The position numbers and the translations under genes were made by a program. Below the pieces are notes generated by a model. That model had not been told where the DNA came from. It was given only the letters and a program-made list of their open reading frames with translations, and made no database searches. A DNA stretch of 64,000 bases from Hortaea werneckii (taxonomy: Eukaryota > Ascomycota > Dothideomycetes > Mycosphaerellales > Teratosphaeriaceae). Every line of letters begins with the position of its first letter. The stretch's first letter is position 1. Shown one piece after another: positions 22,409 to 33,391 of this stretch. The stretch lies in NCBI GenBank assembly GCA_037044905.1, contig JBAOKB010000159.1:930001-994000 (forward strand), in the 5' to 3' direction.

Positions 22409-23602
22409 ATGCCTCGCACACTACCATGGCTCGCCCAAGAAACGAGACTCAGAGAGAAGAAGCAGCACGCCAGCCCATCATCTCTCACCCCCCGACATAA
22501 ACGCACAGCAACCCCAGACGATCTTGTCGATGAGGACCTCAACAGTACAGGTGTTGGCACGCCCGAGAAACGGCAGAAGCGAGAACAGAACCGCTCACCC
22601 TCCTCGTCGCCACCTCCGGCACCACCGCCTGAAGTGGAGTATATGCGCGAAGGCTATGCTGGCGATGACATATGGATAATGGTCGAAGATGAACTTTACT
22701 CTACTGCGCAGATGTTCACGCAGCACATTCACCATGCAGCTTACGTGGAGCTCAAGAAGAAAGCTAAAGCACGTGGGAAGGACACTCTGAAGTCTATTGC
22801 ACGGCCGACCGATGGCAGGACCGAACAGAGTGCAGAGGTGCGACTACGGAAAGAGCGCGAAGAACGAGATCGAAAGGTTCAGCGTCTATACGAAAAAGGA
22901 CAAACCAAAGAGAGTGACGAAGAGGAAGAGGACGACTACATGCATGACCCGCTGCTATCTGGACTCATGGCGGGGTCGCAGCGTGTAGATCAGCAGCTTA
23001 CAACTATGCCGAAGGTGACGTCCAATACACGAGCTGCCGCTGGGTTCACCAAAAGCCCTCAGAAGTCTCGGCCTTGGCGAGATTCAGAGTCTGCAGACGC
23101 CTTGCCGAGGAGGAATGCCATTGCGGCTGCATCTTCGAACAGCCCTCGACAAGGCAATAGCAGCGAGGAAGATGACGACGACCTTGATGCGAAGCCAAAG
23201 CAACCGAGCAGGGTGACGTCCAAGCCCAAGGTCTCCTACAGCGAGTTTGTCAAAGAGGAGAGCTCCACTCCTACGCCGAGCGCCGTGAAACTATTGCCAA
23301 AGCAGCAAGGTCTATTCAAACGCTTCCGTGAACCGTTGGTCAAGGATGATCGCGAAGAACGGGGTATCAAAAGGGAGACGGACCTTGGCAACAACGATCA
23401 GACTCAGACACATACATTCAGTGAACTAGCCAAATCATCATCGCCAAAAGAAGCCATTAACGAAGGTGAAACGCAGGCCGAAGGTCCCGGCCCACGTGCG
23501 AATGGCTTCTTGGCCATGCGTAAGGCTCGGAAAGAAAAGCAGAAGCGAGAGGAAGAAGAAAAGCCCAAGAACGACGTGGCCATTGCAACGTTTGCTTTCT
23601 AG
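22409..23602 (+). CDS. Unidentified charged protein, probably nuclear
   Basis: Single exon, 397 residues, function not recognised. Low-complexity ends flank a better-ordered core at about 75-115: MREGYAGDDIWIMVEDELYS, then AQMFTQHIHHAAYVELKKKA. This looks like the conserved element of a fungal family. A charged coiled-coil-like segment follows (EVRLRKEREERDRKVQRLYE), then acidic runs (DEEEEDDY, SEEDDDDLD) and a basic tail (MRKARKEKQKREEEEKPKND). Several basic clusters (TPEKRQKREQNR) could be nuclear signals. No membrane segment or signal peptide. It ends 36 bp before the convergent SDR gene, so the two 3' UTRs very likely overlap. Confidence 0.75.
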   Translation: MPRTLPWLAQETRLREKKQHASPSSLTPRHKRTATPDDLVDEDLNSTGVGTPEKRQKREQNRSPSSSPPPAPPPEVEYMREGYAGDDIWIMVEDELYSTAQMFTQHIHHAAYVELKKKAKARGKDTLKSIARPTDGRTEQSAEVRLRKEREERDRKVQRLYEKGQTKESDEEEEDDYMHDPLLSGLMAGSQRVDQQLTTMPKVTSNTRAAAGFTKSPQKSRPWRDSESADALPRRNAIAAASSNSPRQGNSSEEDDDDLDAKPKQPSRVTSKPKVSYSEFVKEESSTPTPSAVKLLPKQQGLFKRFREPLVKDDREERGIKRETDLGNNDQTQTHTFSELAKSSSPKEAINEGETQAEGPGPRANGFLAMRKARKEKQKREEEEKPKNDVAIATFAF

Positions 23603-23638
23603 GTCGTATGACCTACACGAATTGCAGATCTCGAGCAT

Positions 23639-24442
23639 CTACCACTTCTCAAGCATCGGCCGGATGTCGACTTCATTGGTAAAGCATCTCTTGCTCTGTA
23701 GATGCAAGTTCCAATAAGTCTCGGCAATGTCATCCGCGCCAATCTTCGCCTCCGGTGGCATATCCTTCAACCATTCCTTCGTTCGCGGGATGTCAATCAC
23801 ACCGTCGATCACTGCGTGAGCGACATGCACTCCCTTGGGCGCAAATTCTTTTGCGATGCTGGTAGAAAGTGCGCGCATTGCGAATTTGGCAGACGCAAAG
23901 GAAGACATTTGCGCGTTGGCTTTGATTGAGGCGGTCGCACCGGTGAAGATCAAAGTCGGCGGGTACTTGGCGTTATTGTCTTCAGCGTGCTTGAGCATTA
24001 GGGGCAGGGTGTGTTGAGCGAACATGAAGGCGCCCTTGCTATGCAAAAGTCAGTCTCTGCTGCGCGCCGCGACCTGATTATGCTTATTTGCCACTCACCA
24101 GCTTACATCGTAACCCCCTGTGAAGTCTTCAACACTCATATCCAACAATGGCTTCCTGACAAATCGGCCACTGGCATTGAAGATTGCCGCTGCGACTGTG
24201 GCGCCCTTGTGCTCTTGTTCGATCTTGCTGAATGCCTGCTTCATGCTGTCTGGGCTAGACACATCAGTGCTGATACCGATTGCCTGCCCGCCATCCTTCT
24301 TGATCTCGTCTACCAAATTGTTGTAGTTGTCTGGATTGCGTGCAAGCAGCACGACCGGGTAAGCGGATGCGAACTTGCGGGCTACTGACGCTCCAGTGCC
24401 TGGACCAACACCGGCGATGATCGCAATCGCTTTGGATGTCAT
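23639..24442 (-). CDS. Short-chain dehydrogenase/reductase
   Basis: Exon 1 is 24099-24442 and exon 2 is 23639-24038, with a 60-nt intron (GTGAGT...ATAG) that joins GYDVS-C to KGAFMFAQ; 247 residues, normal for a classical SDR. The N-terminal AIIAGVGPGTGASVARKF is the Rossmann dinucleotide-binding motif. NASG stands in the place of the family's NAG. The expected YxxxK is replaced: the strand after TGATASIKANAQMSS reads FASAKFAMRAL, with Phe where the catalytic Tyr normally stands and Lys kept. This puts catalytic activity in doubt or suggests an altered mechanism. The substrate is unknown. It is divergent from an MDR reductase gene with 420 bp between starts. Confidence 0.88.
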
Positions 24443-24862
24443 TTTGTACTATGTCCTATATTGTGTCACTCTGGAATTTGATGGATTGAAGCCGGTCAGA
24501 GGTGGCCTTTCCTCGAGATATAAATCACGGAGATGACATTTGAAGCTCCTCAATTGATTACATAGCTCCCCCAAAAGGCCGAGGCCGAACACGCGATGAA
24601 GCGCGTCCGAGGATGATGTAATCTCTTCCCTCAGGGCCAGACAAACTTTCGTCACACATCCATGTTCCCAAGGTGGCACGGTGGCATGGCGCGCTATGAT
24701 GATGTCCCGACATTCTAGCAACCCCGGTATAGCTTAGAAATACACGTAGAAGGCCATAGTAGCGTCTACTCTCCTCTAGCTCTCCAAGTATCTTTCTTTC
24801 TCCATTCGTAAAAGACATATCCGCATCTCAAAAATCACTATTGACATATCAATTCAAGCACA
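24443..24862. promoter_or_regulatory. Divergent promoter shared by SDR and MDR oxidoreductase genes
   Basis: 420 bp between the two start codons. No ORF with protein features. Since both neighbours are NAD(P)-dependent oxidoreductases, co-regulation from this region is possible but unproven. Confidence 0.5.
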
Positions 24863-26024
24863 ATGGCACAGACGCAGAAGCAATGGACCGTTGCCGGCAA
24901 GACTGGCTTCGACAGTCTCAAGCTCAATGAGAGCGCGGCCGTACCACAACTAGGCGACAAAGATGTGCTGGTCAAGTGTACGACACCTCACTCACTTTCC
25001 TACTAAGCAACCGAACGAGGGCTGACAGAGACGCCCTCCCGCAGTCCACGGCACCTCGCTCAACTACCGCGACCTGATAATCCCGCAGGGTATGTACCCG
25101 TTCGCCCAGAAGGACGGCGTAGTCCCATGCTCCGACGGCGCGGGCACGGTCGAGGCCACGGGTAAGGGCGTGCACCGGTTCCAGAAGGGCGACAAGGTGG
25201 TCCTGCTGTTCAACCAGGCGCACATTGCCGGCAGTCTGGACGCTTACAGCGTCTCGACGGGCGTCGGCGGCACCATCGACGGCGGGCTGCAGCAGTACGG
25301 CGCCTACGACGAGCAAGGACTCGTGCACATGCCGCAGAACCTGAACTACCTGGAAGGCTCGACGCTGACGTGCGCCGGGCTCACGGCGTGGAACGCGCTG
25401 TACGGGTTGGAAAGCCGGAAGCTGATGCCGGGCCAGTGGGTGCTGACGCAGGGGACGGGGGGTGTGTCGATTTTCGCTCTGCAGTTTGCGAAGGCGGCCG
25501 GGGCTAGGGTTATTGCGACGACTTCGAGCCAGGCCAAGGGCGAGAAGCTGAAGCAGCTGGGCGCTGACCATGTGATTAACTACAAGGAGGACGAGAACTG
25601 GGGCGAGACGGCGAAGAAGTTGACGGGTGGCTCGGGCGTGCAGCACGTTGTGGAAGTGGGAGGCCCCAACACGATGAAGAACTCGCTTAAGGCCATTGGT
25701 ATCGATGGTGTTATCAGCGTTATTGGTTTCCTTGGTGGCATGAAAGGCGAGAAGCAGCCGAGCTTCGTGGAGGCCTTGAGCAACATTTGCACTGTCCGTG
25801 GCGTGCTCGTGGGCTCGCGGTTGCAGTTCGAGGAGATGAACAAGGCTATTGAGGCCAACAACATTCACCCCGTCATCGATGACAAGGTGTTCAAGCTCGA
25901 AGAAGCCAAGGATGCGTACCAGGTAAGCTCATCTAATATTGAAGACCTTGAATGCACGCTGACAGAGAATCAGTACATGTGGGACCAGAAGCACTTCGGC
26001 AAGCTGTGCATTAGCATCGCCTAA
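24863..26024 (+). CDS. Medium-chain (zinc-independent) NAD(P)-dependent alcohol dehydrogenase/quinone reductase-like
   Basis: Three exons: 24863-24977, 25045-25922 and 25974-26024; 347 residues. The first splice (AAG T|GTACGA...GCAG|TC CAC) restores VLVKFHGTSLNYRDL, the typical MDR N-terminus; the last exon adds YMWDQKHFGKLCISIA. The cofactor site is VLTQGTGGVSIFALQFAKAA (about residues 167-186). The four-cysteine structural-zinc loop and the catalytic-zinc Cys/His pair of classical ADHs are absent, so it belongs with zinc-free quinone/enoyl reductase-like MDRs. G+C in the first half of exon 2 is visibly high, with strong third-position C/G, unlike its neighbours. It is divergent from an SDR gene. 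Confidence 0.9.
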
Positions 26025-26470
26025 GGGCAACCGTAAGTAGGACATATGCTAGATACAAAGTCGATAGCACGACACACAGTGAATGTCAATGACGACTCTT
26101 ACGCCGAATCAGCAAGTCCATTATGTCTGGTTTAGAGTCTATAGACGCTCAATCTCATGACGCTACACAAGCAGAAACGCAGACAAATTGTTCCCAGTGT
26201 GAGGTTCGTGGACAAAGTAGGTCTTCTGAAGATTTGTATTCAAACAGCCGATCCCCGAATCTAGGTGACATAGGTATCGATACGTGCCTCCGAAACTATC
26301 CACACATCAAGCATCCATTGATGCGGCGTCCGAACGCCTGGCGCCATGCATGCACGCTAAGTAAATGACAAAGCAAATTGGGTCCACGTGTAATCACGTG
26401 GATTTAACAGACAGAGACACATAGGGATGAGTCGAGCCGCTTAATGTGACGGCGGGTCCGGGATGGAAGC
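26025..26470. other. Convergent intergenic region with CACGTG palindrome
   Basis: 3' flanks of the MDR gene and the mitochondrial carrier gene. No gene. A 20-bp perfect palindrome with two CACGTG cores lies here and is listed separately. Confidence 0.55.
26383..26402. promoter_or_regulatory. Perfect inverted repeat containing two CACGTG cores
   Basis: TCCACGTG, a 4-nt TAAT spacer, then CACGTGGA: 8-bp arms, fully complementary. CACGTG is the E-box core bound by bHLH factors (in fungi Cbf1- and Pho4-like proteins). The position between two convergent 3' ends is unusual for an activator site. It could instead form a short hairpin in either transcript. Confidence 0.6.
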
Positions 26471-28527
26471 TTAATGCAGATGCAGTGCCTTTTTGGTGTT
26501 CTCGTAAACGACATAGGTCTGGAATGAATGTCAGTACATTGATTTCATTCCTGCGGGAGTCGGGAAGAAGCTTACGATTGAGACTGCCGGAACCACCTTC
26601 AGCAGATTAGGTGTCAGGCCCTTGAACAAGCCTCTGACACCCTCATACTTGATCGTCTGCCTGGTGACGTCGAACACACCACTGTAAGTTCGCGGATGGC
26701 TTGCCGTGCCTTGACTCTGCAGCCTGGTGCGGAGAAGATTGAGAGGGTAGACCATACTCGCTCCAAACGCCCCACTAAGGCCACCCATCAGTGCCAGGGA
26801 GAAGTTACCAGGCAGCGCGTCCTCCTCGTTCTTGAAGTGATATTTCTTCATGTTGCGGCGGATGATCGTCTTTTTGAGCGTCTCAAAGGTGAAGAGGTCG
26901 ATAGCGGCGTACGGGAACATGCCGACCAGTCCCATTGGTAGTCCACGATAGAAAGAGAACACCCCGTTTTTAGCCCACATCCGCTGGGCTGTCTGTAGGA
27001 TTAACCGATTGCCGTGTGCGCCTCCAGGGACTGTTTCGCACTGCATTCGAAATTTTAGGGTATCGAGCGGGTACACGACAGCCTGGCTGATCATGCCGGC
27101 GACACCACCTGCAGCAAATTGGGAGGGTGCCGAGATTGACTTCGGATCGTTGTGACCCTCGAACTTGGCGACAAAGCGCTTGCTGGCTTCGTACGAGCCG
27201 AACTTCACAGCAGACTCGGGCATGACTTTGACGATGTTCAAACCATTACCTATGCGACGGTCCCGTCATTAGCATGCCGCGACAAAGGCGTCTGCATTGC
27301 CGCGTGCTCGCTTTGGCAAGGGTAGAAAAGTTACGAAAGAGAAACTTACCAGCGAAGAGACTTCGAACGCCACCTGCAGCCCATAGCTCCCTTACTGCAT
27401 TCCACAGACTTCTTACACCGCTGCTAGCTGCTTTGACAGCGGCACCATGTTTTGCCGCCTCTATGGCCTCTTTCGATTGCCCAGTTTGTGCTATGAGATA
27501 GACTTTAAGTCTATCAAGGGGCGCTGTTGCAGTACGAGAGGTAATACCGCTAATACCTCCAGCGATGAAATACCCTACATCAGGCACAAAATCAATTAGC
27601 CGCAATGGTTCTGGCTCGTCTTGCTTTCGCCGTGCCGGTTTGATGGGGATGTACGGATCGTCTTCTATCGCTTGGTCGAGAGTTGTCGGCATGTTCTCCA
27701 AGGTCTTCGTCGCAGGGTTGTATGTCGTGGTGTCCATTACGGCGGCATCGTGGATCTGATCCGAGATGGGCGCAGTGGCTTGTGCTTGTGCGGGGGTGGA
27801 AGGCCGAACGAGCTGGGTGATGGCGCCGAACAAAGATGTGTGGAGGAAATGGAGGATCGTACCAAGACCTGATAAAGCTTCGTCGCTTAGGTTGACGTCG
27901 CCTTCCGCGTTCACCTTGACAGTGGACGTGTAGTAGCTGAGAACAGCCTTGAGCCCAGGCGAATGGGTCGGCATGAAAAGGAGGAAATCTGTAGTAAGTG
28001 AAGCGATCTCGTCAGTTCCGTGAAGACATGTGCGGCGGTGGAGTCAGGGCGTGTGAATCCCTCACAGCCAGACGTCAATAATATTGCAACATGGACAGCA
28101 TACCTCTCCATTCCGGAAAATCAATGGTCCCATTGTCGTCTCTATCAATATAAGAGAAGAAGACGTCCAGTCTTCTCTGGCTGACCGATACACCGGCGCG
28201 CTCAAAGGCCGCACTCAGCTCCCCCTTATCCAGATGCCCGTTTGCATCTCGATCTATGCTGCGAAACAGCGCCCACAACTGCTTTTCTGTCTCCTTACAG
28301 AACCTGAGGAACTCGTCGTAGCTGATCTTGCCGTCCTTGTTGATATCGCATGCCGCGAGCATATCACTGATCAGCGTATCGGCATCCTTGAGCGGATGGT
28401 TCATCTGTTGGAGGCCGAGCTTCAGCGCCGGAAGGTCCAGGGTATCCTTCCTCTTGGTGTTGAGCTTTAGCCATAATGCCTTTAAGCGAGCCTCTTGCTC
28501 GGCGGCCGATTCGGAGGATCTGGCCAT
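26471..28527 (-). CDS. SAL1: Calcium-dependent mitochondrial ATP-Mg/Pi-type carrier (Sal1/SCaMC family)
   Basis: Four exons: 28104-28527, 27350-27988, 26576-27249 and 26471-26518; 594 residues with all phases consistent. The N-terminal domain has EF-hand loops with DINKDGKISYDEF (about 57), DRDANGHLDKGEL (about 89) and DRDDNGTIDFPEW (about 127). Carrier repeats follow with signatures PLDRLKVYL, PLDTLKFRM and PLNLLRTRL; the third has Asn where Asp is usual. The short last exon supplies the normal C-terminus TYVVYENTKKAL. ATG 28527 was chosen because the longer upstream frame has no ATG nearby. Known role: Ca2+-regulated exchange of adenine nucleotides and phosphate across the inner mitochondrial membrane. 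It is divergent from cyclin C. Confidence 0.93.
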
Positions 28528-29290
28528 GAATGATTCGGGGGTGGGAGAGTGGGTTATCGAGGTTTCATGGCTTGGGATCTTGCTACTGCGCTCCCCGTCG
28601 TCGTGTGCCAATGGCTCCTCCGGCTGTCTCCAGGAGCTTGTCGGATTGCGCGGTGTATGCTCTGAGAGGGTTGCATGCAGCGCGTGCCTGACTCCGCCGC
28701 TCTAAGGGCTCACAGTTTGAGTCTTGATATTGGCGGGGGAGGAAGAAAGAGGGGAGATTGAAGTTTGTTGTGTTTTCTTGTTCTAGTTCTGTACCGCTCT
28801 CCCACTACTGACCTGACGCAGCCGCTGGGCCTGTTCAGATGCTTCGCGCGGCGCGGTCGGGATTTACTGCCGACGCTGGCCGAGGGGGTAAGCATTTTTG
28901 ATGCCTGAGGCAGTCAAGTTCTCCCCATCCGATATTGACCCAACGTGCGCCCGACATGCATCCGTCCCGGCTTGTAGACGCGTCCAAGCAATCTTCGGGT
29001 CAGACCGGCAGACGTCCTTTGAAGTGCACACAAGAACTATAGCATGCCGTGAAGATACAGCCAGCGCCTACTCGCCAAGCGTGTACTGCTGTTCGAACGA
29101 ATCGCGGAAGAGCACACCAAATAGCCATCTGTGCAATTAGCGATTGACCACGCCGTGCCACGCCCGGCTTCAAGACGGAAAAGACATCCAAAATGGATCC
29201 CGCCGATACAGCTTGATCGCTTTGATAATGTCTGCAGTTCTCAGTCTTCCAGTGTCTTGTCGAATGATTCCCACATAACAAGTCAAAGAA
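28528..29290. promoter_or_regulatory. Divergent promoter, Sal1-type carrier and cyclin C
   Basis: 763 bp between start codons. Short ORFs on both strands are not supported as genes. Confidence 0.5.
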
Positions 29291-30232
29291 ATGGCTGCAA
29301 ATTACTACGACAGCACCCAGGCCAAATACTGGACCTTCACACGTCCGGAACTCATCGCTCACCGGACGTCCCTCTCGTCCCTGCATCCCGGTCTGTATCA
29401 GAAGCATCCGCTGCCAGATCCACGGCACATCAGCATCTACATCCAATCCCACCTGATCAAGCTCGCCCGCCGCCTTAACCTCCGACAGCAGGCGATCGCC
29501 ACCGCCCAGGTCTACATCAAACGCTTCTACCTCCGCGTGGAGATCCGGAAAACGAACCCTTACCTGATCATGGTCACGGCTCTCTACCTGTCCTGCAAAA
29601 CGGAAGAGACGCCGCAGTATATCCGCCTGATGCTCGGGGAAGCCGCGCGCCAGTGGCCGGAACTAGGCGTCACAGAGACGAGCAAGATTGGCGAGTGCGA
29701 GTTCGCGCTCATTTCCACTCTCGGCTCGAGACTGATCTTGCACCATCCTTACCGCGCTCTGAACGAGCTTCAGGGGATCTTCGGCTTGACGGCCGAGGAG
29801 AGCCAGCTGGCAAGCAGTATTATAAACGACAGTTATATTACTGATTTGCCTCTGCTGTATGCTCCCCATGTCATCGCCATCACGGCGATATTCCTCGCGG
29901 TAGTCTTAAGGCCTGCGAATGCCAATTCAGGGCTGCAGGCATTCAGCAACTCAGCAAGCGGATTCCCATCCTCTGGCGGGGCAGGTAATGCATCCCCTTC
30001 GCTGTCCGGCAGCACGGCACAAAGCGCACTGGCTGGGTTTGCTGGCCTGAAGCAAGCAGGACCGAAGCTCACGAAGCTGGTGGATTGGTTGGCGGAGAGT
30101 CAAGTCGATATGGAGGCTATCGTGGACGCCACCCAGGAGATGGTCAGCCTTTACGAATGCTGGGAAAGCTACAATGAGCGGACCGTGAAGGAGACCATTT
30201 CCAAGTTCATGCGGGACGGCGGAATCAAGTGA
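29291..30232 (+). CDS. ssn8: Cyclin C, Mediator CDK8-module subunit (Ssn8/Srb11)
   Basis: Single exon, 313 residues. The start MAANYYDSTQAKYWTFTRPE is the hallmark N-terminus of fungal Ssn8. The first cyclin box spans about 45-150 (RRLNLRQQAIATAQVYIKRF, LIMVTALYLSCKTEETP). The second fold follows (HHPYRALNELQGIFGLTAEE, YAPHVIAITAIFLAVVL), interrupted by a Ser/Gly/Ala-rich insert (about 215-250). The end has the C-terminal helix VSLYECWESYNERTVKETIS. Known role: partner of Cdk8/Srb10 in the Mediator kinase module, acting on RNA polymerase II transcription in the nucleus. Length is normal and there are no breaks. Confidence 0.95.
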   Translation: MAANYYDSTQAKYWTFTRPELIAHRTSLSSLHPGLYQKHPLPDPRHISIYIQSHLIKLARRLNLRQQAIATAQVYIKRFYLRVEIRKTNPYLIMVTALYLSCKTEETPQYIRLMLGEAARQWPELGVTETSKIGECEFALISTLGSRLILHHPYRALNELQGIFGLTAEESQLASSIINDSYITDLPLLYAPHVIAITAIFLAVVLRPANANSGLQAFSNSASGFPSSGGAGNASPSLSGSTAQSALAGFAGLKQAGPKLTKLVDWLAESQVDMEAIVDATQEMVSLYECWESYNERTVKETISKFMRDGGIK

Positions 30233-32000
30233 TCACGGCGTTGTGGCCACCATCTCCCATCGTCGCTTGTCTGCATTCGAACACTCCACTGGGGACCATG
30301 CTTCAATCGCCGTTGGCAGCCCACGTGGCGAGATGAATTGTGCATCAGTGGGGAGTAGGATCAAAGCGATATTACTCTATTATGTCCTGAGATACCAGGC
30401 AAGGGCAGTGGGATGCACATTTCATGCGCAACGCGAGAGCGAAGGCACTCACCCTCAAAAGGATGGCTCGGTCATCAAGCGGGGTGTACATGGTTGTGAA
30501 AGACACCGTTGGGATTGAAGTCGCCAACTCGACTGCCTGACGAAGCTCGAGAGTCTCGCTGTCAAATTTAAGACTCCGGATCTTCAAGGGCATCGAAGAT
30601 AACACTGAGTGGAAGTGGATCCACACATGTTGCTACTCAAGAAATCAGGACCATATCACTTAGATCTTCCGAGGTGGGTTTGCAAGGCTAAGAATGGGAA
30701 ATGCATGGCCACGAGCAGGCCAAGGCTACCTTGATGTCTAGATTGAACAACAAAACCATTTCTACTTTTACCAACCATAATCGTACTTGGTCGTATCTAC
30801 TCACATTCTCCCAAGGATTGTCTTCGTGGACAGCGAGCTTTGCAGTCATTAGAGCAATCAGTAAACACATCAAGACTCTGTGTCTGGACCATGACAGACG
30901 TCTGAGCAAAGTCATCATTCTGCAGGGCAAGGCCGGCCTCCATTACTAACTGAGCAAAACGTTCCAGAAAGAGAACGAGCACCTAGTCACAAGCACACAA
31001 GAAGTCCTCGAAAGACAACATCCGCCCGTCCGCCGGTCTAGAGGTTCTGCATTTGCGCCCATGCGAACCTGCATCAACCACACCCACAGCAACCGCTTTC
31101 CACCATGACCGACGGAGAATCCAGGCGCGTGGGCTGCAGCTCACCGAAATAGCTATACTCCCAGCCCCCAAATCTAAGCCAAGCAGAAACAACGCAGCCG
31201 CAAACGCCCTCCCCCACGCTCTGTGGCCCCGGTCCTAAGGATGTTCCCAATCGCGAGAAGCGCAAGCAGGACTCCGCGTTCCTCCGAAGACGCAGGTATC
31301 GCATCTCGCCGACATCCAGAGTGTCGGATACCTCCAGCACAGATGTGCAAAGTGGGAAGAAACAATAGAAGGGAAGCTCTCGCGACTCGTGTAGCTTTCC
31401 TTTACCCCACTAAACGGGCGAGACAGGCGGCTGCTGCCAGAGCTCGACTTTCCCCGCAAACTCTGGGGTCCATGACGACTTTTGGCTTTCTAGCGGTCCG
31501 GGGTAGCTTCGACAGGGCAGAGCTGGTTGTGTGCGTTCCGGAGGGCAAGTGGTTACAGTCTAGCGCTGCTATACCGAAGATGGAGATAGACCACCAAAAT
31601 GAGACTGGGATTTCGTGGCTTGAATCAAGTGGTCGCCCTGATATGGCGCAAATTCGAGCTTGCTATTGGGTGGACGAGTGGCTCATAGCTTGAACGCCGC
31701 ATTTTCGCGTTACGGGACGAAGGATAATGGACCTTACGCCCGTCGAGGGGCGGGAGGAGATCAATGCGAAGCTTGGATCTGATGGCGGGAGAGCGGCTGG
31801 TCTGGAAGATCTGCTGTACCCCTCCTTCCTTTCAGGTATCATGTGGGGGGTTGCAATGCCGGAAGCACTAGGAATGTGCCACTGTATAAAGGATGGACGG
31901 ATAACCTGGACCGGGTTCTTCAAGCATATTCTTCAGCGATCTAGTGTTTTGCAGGACTATCATATTGTACGAAAGAGACAAAGGACATATCACAATCAAA
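30233..32000. other. Long intergenic region without a supported gene
   Basis: About 1.8 kb between cyclin C and the alcohol dehydrogenase. Several ORFs of 60-156 codons exist (the longest is 31223-31693 +), but none has a recognisable domain or splice structure. The last few hundred bases are presumably the alcohol dehydrogenase promoter. A degenerate gene cannot be excluded. Confidence 0.45.
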
Positions 32001-33391
32001 ATGGCAGTAAACGTACCAAAGAAGCAGATGGCTCAGGTCATTGAGAAGACAGGTGGTCCGGTGCAGTTCAAGGAGATCGATGTGCAACAGCCAGGTAAGT
32101 TCCAGGCAATGACAGAAGCGTGATCTAAGACCAAGAAGCCTGACCGTCTTGTAGGCCCTGATGAAGTGCTCATTAACATCAAGTACTCCGGTGTCTGTCA
32201 CACAGACCTTCATGCCGTGAATGGAGATTGGCCACTGCCTACAAAGCTCCCACTCGTAGGTGGGCACGAGGGTGCTGGTGTCGTGGTCGCTAAGGGAGAT
32301 CTGGTCGAGGACATTGAGATGTATTTGTGTCCGATTCTTCCTGACGAACCCAGCAGCTGACGAGCTTCATAGCGGCGAGCATGCCGGTGTCAAGTGGATC
32401 AATGGCACCTGCTTAGCCTGCGATTTCTGTCAGCAAGCCGACGAGCCTCTCTGCGCGAAAGCCCTTCTCTCCGGCTACACTGTCGACGGGTCGTTCCAGC
32501 AATACTGCATTGCCAAAGCAGCACATGTTGCTCGCCTTCACAAGGATATTCCTCTGGATGCAGTGGCGCCCGTACTGTGTGGTAAGCAAAATGCGAACAA
32601 GACTGACTATCACATGCTGACCCTTCTGTAGCTGGCATCACCGTCTATAAGGGCCTGAAGGAGAGTGGGGCGAAACCAGGACAGACCGTTGCCATTGTTG
32701 GCGCAGGCGGTGGTCTCGGCTCGCTGGCGCAACAGTACGCCAAGGCCATGGGCCTCCGAACCATCGCCATCGATAGCGGCGATGAGAAGAAGAAGATGTG
32801 CATGGAACAGCTCGGGTCGTATGCCTTCGTGGACTTCGCGAAGAGTAACAATGTGGTCAAGGAAGTGCAAGAAGCTACGGAAGATGGGCTCGGCCCACAC
32901 GCGGTCATTCTTGTGGCTGTGAACGAGAAGCCCTTCCAGCAAGCCGCAGAGGTAAGATCATGTCAATTGTTGGTATCCAGTATGCGCTCTGACACGTTAT
33001 AGTACGTAAGGCCTCGCGGTTCAGTGGTTTGCATCGGTCTGCCCGCGGGCGCCTACCTGAAGTAAGCATATCCCAGATGTGGTCCTAGATGGAGGGACTT
33101 GGCTAACTCTATCTCGTTTCACAGGGCTCCGGTCTTCGAATCGGTCATCAAGATGGTCACGATCAAGGGATCATATGTGGGGAACAGAAAGGACACAGCA
33201 GAGGCTCTTGACTTCTACCGCCGCGGTGTCATCAAGGCACCTTTCAAGGTCGTCGGCCTGAGCGAGCTCCAGAAAGTATACGGTAAGTCCTTTGATAATC
33301 AGTTTTGAGAGAGGCAGTCTGCTGACCGTTGACAGATCTCATGCATCAAGGACAGATCGCGGGCCGCTACGTCCTCGACACGTCGAAGTAG
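32001..33391 (+). CDS. adh1: Zinc-dependent alcohol dehydrogenase (Adh1 class), seven exons
   Basis: Exons: 32001-32094, 32155-32320, 32373-32581, 32632-32951, 33003-33061, 33125-33282 and 33336-33391. All junctions keep frame and give 353 residues. Catalytic zinc ligands are visible: Cys in YSGVCHTDLH, His in GGHEGAG, and Cys in VLCAGITVYKGLK, which is re-created by splicing. The structural zinc loop is intact: four Cys in NGTCLACDFCQQADEPLC. The NAD site is VAIVGAGGGLGSLAQQYAKA with a following Asp (AIDSGDEK), indicating NAD rather than NADP preference. Known role: cytosolic interconversion of ethanol and acetaldehyde. Six introns is high for this family. No break is present. Confidence 0.95.

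Noticed and set aside
24972..25868. 298-codon open frame on the minus strand inside the MDR gene
   Set aside because: Antisense shadow of a strongly GC3-biased exon; Arg/Leu/Val-rich composition and no domain, while the plus strand is a clear MDR enzyme.
31223..31693. 156-codon plus-strand ORF in the gap before adh1
   Set aside because: No family, no ordered segment and overlapping ORFs on the other strand. It could be real but cannot be supported.
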